This document shows positions 14,877 to 17,723 of a stretch of DNA of 17,723 nucleotides, in pieces (position 1 is the stretch's first letter; the number at the start of each line of letters is the position of its first letter). The notes under the pieces are model-generated. The model saw nothing but the letters and a program-made list of their open reading frames with translations. It did no database searches and was not told the DNA's origin. The position numbers and the translations under genes are program-made. The DNA comes from Lachnoclostridium sp. UBA7215 (lineage in GTDB: Bacteria; Bacillota; Clostridia; Lachnospirales; Lachnospiraceae). The stretch lies in contig DKUB01000021.1 in assembly GCA_002490465.1 (NCBI GenBank), positions 5,800-23,522 of the forward strand, given 5' to 3'.

Positions 14877-15380
14877 ATGGGAATGAAAATGAGTGCTCAT
14901 GAATTTGATGTTGTTTATGAACGGTATAAAAATCTACTATACCGAATTGCCTATACTTATCTGAAAAACAGTGATGATGTGGAGGATTTGCTTCAGGAAG
15001 TCTTTATGAAAAGGCTGTATAACGCCCCCCCTTTCGAAACCGGGGAACATGAGAAAAGGTGGATGATACGCGTCACCGTCAATTTGGCAAAAAATTACGT
15101 GAAAAGTTTTTGGAACCAAAATAGAAGAAATCTTGATGAATTGTCGGAGATGTCTGAGTCATGGCAGTGGGATGAGACGGATAAAAGCGTTTATTCTGAA
15201 GTGATGGCTTTGCCGGATAAGCAAAGAATTGTGATTTATCTGCATTATTACGAGGAATATACTTGTAAAGAAATTGCAAATATCTTAAATTGCAAGGAAT
15301 CTGCTGTAAAAATGAGGTTGAAAAAAGGGAGAGACTTGTTGAGACTAAAGTTTAGTAAGGAGGAATTTGCATGGAATTAA
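14877..15380 (+). CDS. ECF-type RNA polymerase sigma factor
   Basis: The 167-residue protein has sigma region 2 (about residues 13-79, LYRIAYTYLKNSDDVEDLLQEVF, then WMIRVTVNLAKNY). After a short linker comes region 4.2 (about 106-158, LPDKQRIVIYLHYYEEYTCKEIA, then ESAVKMRLKKGRDLLR). No region 1 or 3 is present, so it is an extracytoplasmic-function sigma that directs RNA polymerase to a small regulon. ATG 14877 is fixed by GGAGGT (14865-14870) 6 bases upstream, and in-frame ATG codons at 14883 and 14889 are less well placed. Its end overlaps the next gene by 10 bases, so the two products are made in fixed ratio, as is normal for a sigma factor and its membrane anti-sigma factor. Confidence 0.95.
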   Translation: MGMKMSAHEFDVVYERYKNLLYRIAYTYLKNSDDVEDLLQEVFMKRLYNAPPFETGEHEKRWMIRVTVNLAKNYVKSFWNQNRRNLDELSEMSESWQWDETDKSVYSEVMALPDKQRIVIYLHYYEEYTCKEIANILNCKESAVKMRLKKGRDLLRLKFSKEEFAWN

Positions 15381-16501
15381 GAGATTATAAACATATGTAT
15401 GGCAGAATGGGTATGCCGACAGATATGGATGGGAGAATAAGAGACACTGTATTAAATCAGCAGGAAGGGAAGGATTTTAGCATGAAGAGAAATAATTTTA
15501 AGAAGAAGGCAGTGGCAGCAGCATTATGCGGCATAGTATTAGCGGGAGGCGTGTCGGCATATGCGGCAACAGGAAATGGTCCTTTGTTGTCCTTGTTTAA
15601 AAATGAGAGCAGTGAGGTAAAGGATCATGCTGCTCACTTGATTGACACAGAGGTGGTTCAGGAGAAGGGCAATAAGCTGTTAGATTATGCGGCGTTTGAG
15701 GTTACAGAAGCAGTCTGTGACAAAAATCAGGTTATTGTGCAGGTTGAAGTTAAGGCGGCAGACGCGGATAAGTATCTTCTTATACCGCAGGATTGCGAAC
15801 CGGACCTTGACCCTGTTTCCAATCTTGATATCAGGAACGCTAAGGTAAATGAGCAGTTAACGGTTGCAGAATATGCAAAAAGCCTTGGGAAAAAATGCCT
15901 CAGGGTGTCTGCATCGGTGGATTGCCAAGCGGACTCCCAGAGTATCAATAATTATATGAAGGCTGACGGCACTATGGTATACACCATTCAATTTGAGAAT
16001 AAGGAAAAGGGAAAGAAACTGAATTATGTATGCGATACAGCAGTCTCAGCTCCGGGCAGTGATAATGTACTCAGAGACAGCCTGAAGTTTACATTGACCG
16101 ATAAAACGGATGTGAAGACGGTAAAATATATTCCTGCCACGGATGGCAAAATTGCCGGAACAAATTTGATTGTCGATGAAGTTACTTTTGAGAAGAGTGA
16201 TTTGTCTATGGTGTGCAATGTTAAATACCATTATACAGGTAATAAGAAAAACTGGGAATACACAACAATAGATGGCGGAATTGTTTTTGATTTGCTTGAC
16301 GAGAACGGCAATATGGTTGACCTCAGTGACAGTGGTTATGGCGGGGAGACCAGTGTTGATGGAAACACCGCGGTACAGAGCAGCAGTTTTTCATTAAAGG
16401 ATTTGCCGGATATTGTTACTTTTAATGCCAAGAGCCTGGATGAGTATGACGAAAATGGAAAGAAGTCATATGGTAAATTTGATGTGAAACTCGCTAAATA
16501 A
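15371..16501 (+). CDS. Single-pass membrane protein, probable anti-sigma factor (DUF4179-like)
   Basis: The 376-residue product has a ~44-residue cytoplasmic head, one membrane span (about residues 46-66, AVAAALCGIVLAGGVSAYAA) and a ~300-residue external domain. The head (ELRDYKHMYGRMGMPTDMDGRI) is similar in style to heads of clostridial DUF4179 proteins, which are commonly encoded right behind ECF sigma genes. It lacks the HxxxCxxC zinc motif of ZAS anti-sigma factors. The external domain is beta-rich and contains no recognisable enzyme motif. The gene overlaps the sigma gene by 10 bases and has AAGGAGG upstream. The role as sigma inhibitor and surface sensor follows from context. The signal it senses is unknown. 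Confidence 0.82.
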   Translation: MELRDYKHMYGRMGMPTDMDGRIRDTVLNQQEGKDFSMKRNNFKKKAVAAALCGIVLAGGVSAYAATGNGPLLSLFKNESSEVKDHAAHLIDTEVVQEKGNKLLDYAAFEVTEAVCDKNQVIVQVEVKAADADKYLLIPQDCEPDLDPVSNLDIRNAKVNEQLTVAEYAKSLGKKCLRVSASVDCQADSQSINNYMKADGTMVYTIQFENKEKGKKLNYVCDTAVSAPGSDNVLRDSLKFTLTDKTDVKTVKYIPATDGKIAGTNLIVDEVTFEKSDLSMVCNVKYHYTGNKKNWEYTTIDGGIVFDLLDENGNMVDLSDSGYGGETSVDGNTAVQSSSFSLKDLPDIVTFNAKSLDEYDENGKKSYGKFDVKLAK

Positions 16502-16534
16502 TCAATACAAATTATCTTTCATGACATAAATAAG

Positions 16535-16568
16535 ACGGCAGTCACCTAAAATGGGGGCTGCCGTTATA
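16535..16568. terminator. Bidirectional terminator between convergent genes
   Basis: The arms ACGGCAG (16535-16541) and CTGCCGT (16558-16564) form a 7-bp stem that extends partly inward (G-U, C-G, one mismatch, two C-G). The plus strand continues TATATTTT, and the minus strand continues CTTATTT. It overlaps the stop codon of the leftward Gx-family gene and lies 34 bases after the stop of the membrane anti-sigma gene. Confidence 0.75.
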
Positions 16569-17064
16569 TTTTCAGTTTTTTAAGGCATATTTTCCCGAAA
16601 ATTCCTATGAGTAAACCTGCGAGGAGCCCGGCAAAGTACAAAAAAGGGAAATATGGGAGTACGGCTTCTGCGCCGACAAGGAATGAGGCGACAAGAAATT
16701 GTCCTGCGTTATGTAAGATCCCGCCGATACTGCTAATAGTAATTACGGAAAGGTTTAGCGGTTTTATGCGGCGCAGCCCTTCCATGGCAAGCAGGCTCAA
16801 AATACTGCCGGCCAGGCTGTAAAACAGCCCGAACAGGCTGCCGAAAGTAAATGCATTCAGGACATTGCGGATAAGGGATACGCTGAGCGCAGCGGCAAAG
16901 CCGGAGCGGTACAAAAGAATGATAATAACCAGATTGGCAAGGCCGAGTTTTATTCCGGGAAACGGAATAGGCAGGGGAAATAAACTTTCAATATAGCTGA
17001 AAATAAAAGCGAGAGCAGTAAAGAGAGCATATTCTGCCATTTTTTTTACATCTGTTTTATGCAT
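16564..17064 (-). CDS. Gx transporter family / heptaprenyl diphosphate synthase component I family membrane protein
   Basis: The 166-residue protein is very hydrophobic, with about five membrane spans. It carries the family's typical opening (ALFTALAFIFSYIESLFPLP, then PGIKLGLANLVIIILLY) and a middle segment RNVLNAFTFGSLFGLFYSLAG. Databases often name this family heptaprenyl diphosphate synthase component I, but membrane members look like S-component-type transporters and probably do not make isoprenoids. ATG is supported by AGGAGG about 5 bases upstream. It starts 12 bases after the NusG-II gene, so the two form one operon. This pair accompanies flavin or quinone redox systems such as ApbE/Rnf or Gram-positive extracellular electron transfer loci. 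Here it may help supply a quinone or flavin precursor, which is inference. Confidence 0.88.
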   Translation of the reverse strand: MHKTDVKKMAEYALFTALAFIFSYIESLFPLPIPFPGIKLGLANLVIIILLYRSGFAAALSVSLIRNVLNAFTFGSLFGLFYSLAGSILSLLAMEGLRRIKPLNLSVITISSIGGILHNAGQFLVASFLVGAEAVLPYFPFLYFAGLLAGLLIGIFGKICLKKLKI

Positions 17065-17076
17065 AGTTCCTCCTGG

Positions 17077-17484
17077 TTAATGTACGATGCCGTCCGGTTC
17101 TGTTTTTGTATTGCTATTTTTTTCTTCTGACGCGACAATTTGAAGCACCAGACGGTGCGGCAGACAGACAATAGATTCTCCGCCCTTTTGTATGTTTCCT
17201 GTCTGTATACAGGTATGGTCGCCGCAGTCCGCTTCTATCATAGAGACGCTGCCGTCCTGTATGATAAAGGTGTTTGTTCCTCCGCCTTCCGAAGAAATTG
17301 TTTCTCTGGAGTTCTGGTCCAGCGGGAGGGTTTTCAGAACTCTTCCATTCTGGCGGACTTCAAGGATATTACCGGGAGCGGAGGCCGGGTGGAACATCCA
17401 GACAGAAAAAAATACTCCAGCTAAAATAAGGAAGAGCAGTATAATAATATCCCATTTTGTAAAAATCTGTTCTTTTTTGTCCAT
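17077..17484 (-). CDS. NusG domain II-containing membrane-anchored protein
   Basis: The 135-residue protein has one N-terminal membrane span (about residues 11-31) and an external NusG-domain-II-like beta fold. The hallmark cysteines CGDHTC (87, 92) and CLPH (from 107) are all present. Despite the name it has no link to transcription. Family members sit next to Gx-transporter genes and flavin-transferase or electron-transfer genes in many Firmicutes. The start codon at 17484 has AGAGG-type complementarity upstream, and the gene is first in the operon behind a good promoter. The cysteine pattern suggests a metal, disulfide or redox role outside the membrane. The exact function is not established, to my knowledge. 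Confidence 0.9.
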   Translation of the reverse strand: MDKKEQIFTKWDIIILLFLILAGVFFSVWMFHPASAPGNILEVRQNGRVLKTLPLDQNSRETISSEGGGTNTFIIQDGSVSMIEADCGDHTCIQTGNIQKGGESIVCLPHRLVLQIVASEEKNSNTKTEPDGIVH

Positions 17485-17519
17485 GTTTGGCGCCTCTTTG
17501 TTTTTGAATTTATAATCTT

Positions 17520-17548
17520 AACATAACAGAAAGATATGGAATTGTCAA
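17520..17548 (-). promoter_or_regulatory. Promoter of the NusG-II/Gx operon
   Basis: On the minus strand, TTGACA (17543-17548) and TATGTT (17520-17525) are separated by 17 bases. Transcription would begin near 17513, about 28 bases before the start codon. The stretch from here to the window end holds no gene that I can support. Confidence 0.75.
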
Positions 17549-17585
17549 AAATCAAGTTGGCGTGGACAGATGCTGGAAAAAATTC

Positions 17586-17604
17586 AAAAAAGTGCAACTT
17601 TTTT
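17586..17604. repeat. AT-rich inverted repeat upstream of the NusG-II operon
   Basis: The arms AAAAAAGT (17586-17593) and ACTTTTTT (17597-17604) flank GCA. The minus strand continues into another T-rich tract, so it could be a weak terminator for a leftward gene off the right edge. It could also be an operator about 40 bases upstream of the -35 box. Confidence 0.4.
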
Positions 17605-17723
17605 GGGTTTTAAATCGTTCTATAGATAAAGGCAGCTGTCACAAACAAATAATGCCATTGTTCTCCGGCAACAAGATGAAAGGAAAAATTATGCAAAGAA
17701 GGGTTTGTCAAGTAAAGTGTGTA

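Noticed and set aside
17673..17723. Possible start of a rightward gene running off the right edge
   Set aside because: An ATG opens a frame to the edge, but no ribosome binding site or promoter precedes it and about 16 codons are too few to judge.

Overview
The window looks like a chromosomal segment of a low-to-mid GC, spore-forming Firmicute, most likely of the Lachnospiraceae or a close clostridial relative. The reasons are strong AGGAGG-type ribosome binding sites, an isoleucine T-box leader, a clade-2 (clostridial type) isoleucyl-tRNA synthetase, a SpoIIQ-like degenerate LytM protein, a CotH-family surface protein with BspA-like and Big_2 domains, and a NusG-II/Gx membrane pair. No rRNA, tRNA, complete insertion sequence, prophage or CRISPR array was seen.

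Left part (1-3832). The first ~125 bases look like the tail of a type I toxin-antitoxin locus whose toxin gene lies off the left edge: two overlapping hairpins plus a good leftward promoter for an antisense RNA. A canonical promoter and a perfect 15-bp inverted repeat (a likely operator) then precede a tightly packed rightward operon. It encodes a short YtrA-type GntR repressor, an ABC ATPase, an eight-helix ABC permease and a lipoprotein of unknown function. This is the layout of autoregulated, envelope-stress or drug-responsive ABC systems.

Middle part (3839-10579). A promoter, a complete isoleucine T-box riboswitch with AUC specifier and a terminator control ileS. Glycogen phosphorylase (glgP) follows after 26 bases. 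A membrane-anchored LytM-fold protein that has lost its metal ligands (SpoIIQ-like) follows after another 51. No terminator separates the three genes. The glgP/LytM junction can fold into an RBS-sequestering pseudoknot-like structure.

Right-middle part (10580-16501). A promoter followed by an unusual compact RNA leader (a closing helix around three directly abutting hairpins) precedes a 210-residue protein of unknown function with a faint FliD-like flavour. A terminator separates it from a 1059-residue secreted CotH-family protein carrying InlB-type, Big_2, Pro/Thr-linker and BspA-type modules. After another terminator comes an ECF sigma factor overlapping a single-pass membrane protein, its probable anti-sigma factor.

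Right edge (16535-17723). A bidirectional terminator separates these from a leftward two-gene operon. It encodes a NusG domain II protein and a Gx-transporter/heptaprenyl diphosphate synthase component I family membrane protein, with its own good promoter. Members of this pair are usually linked to membrane flavin/quinone redox systems. The most original observations are the structured leader at 10663-10755, the toxin-antitoxin edge at 1-123, the pseudoknot at 9817-9867 and the secondary promoter candidate after the T-box.
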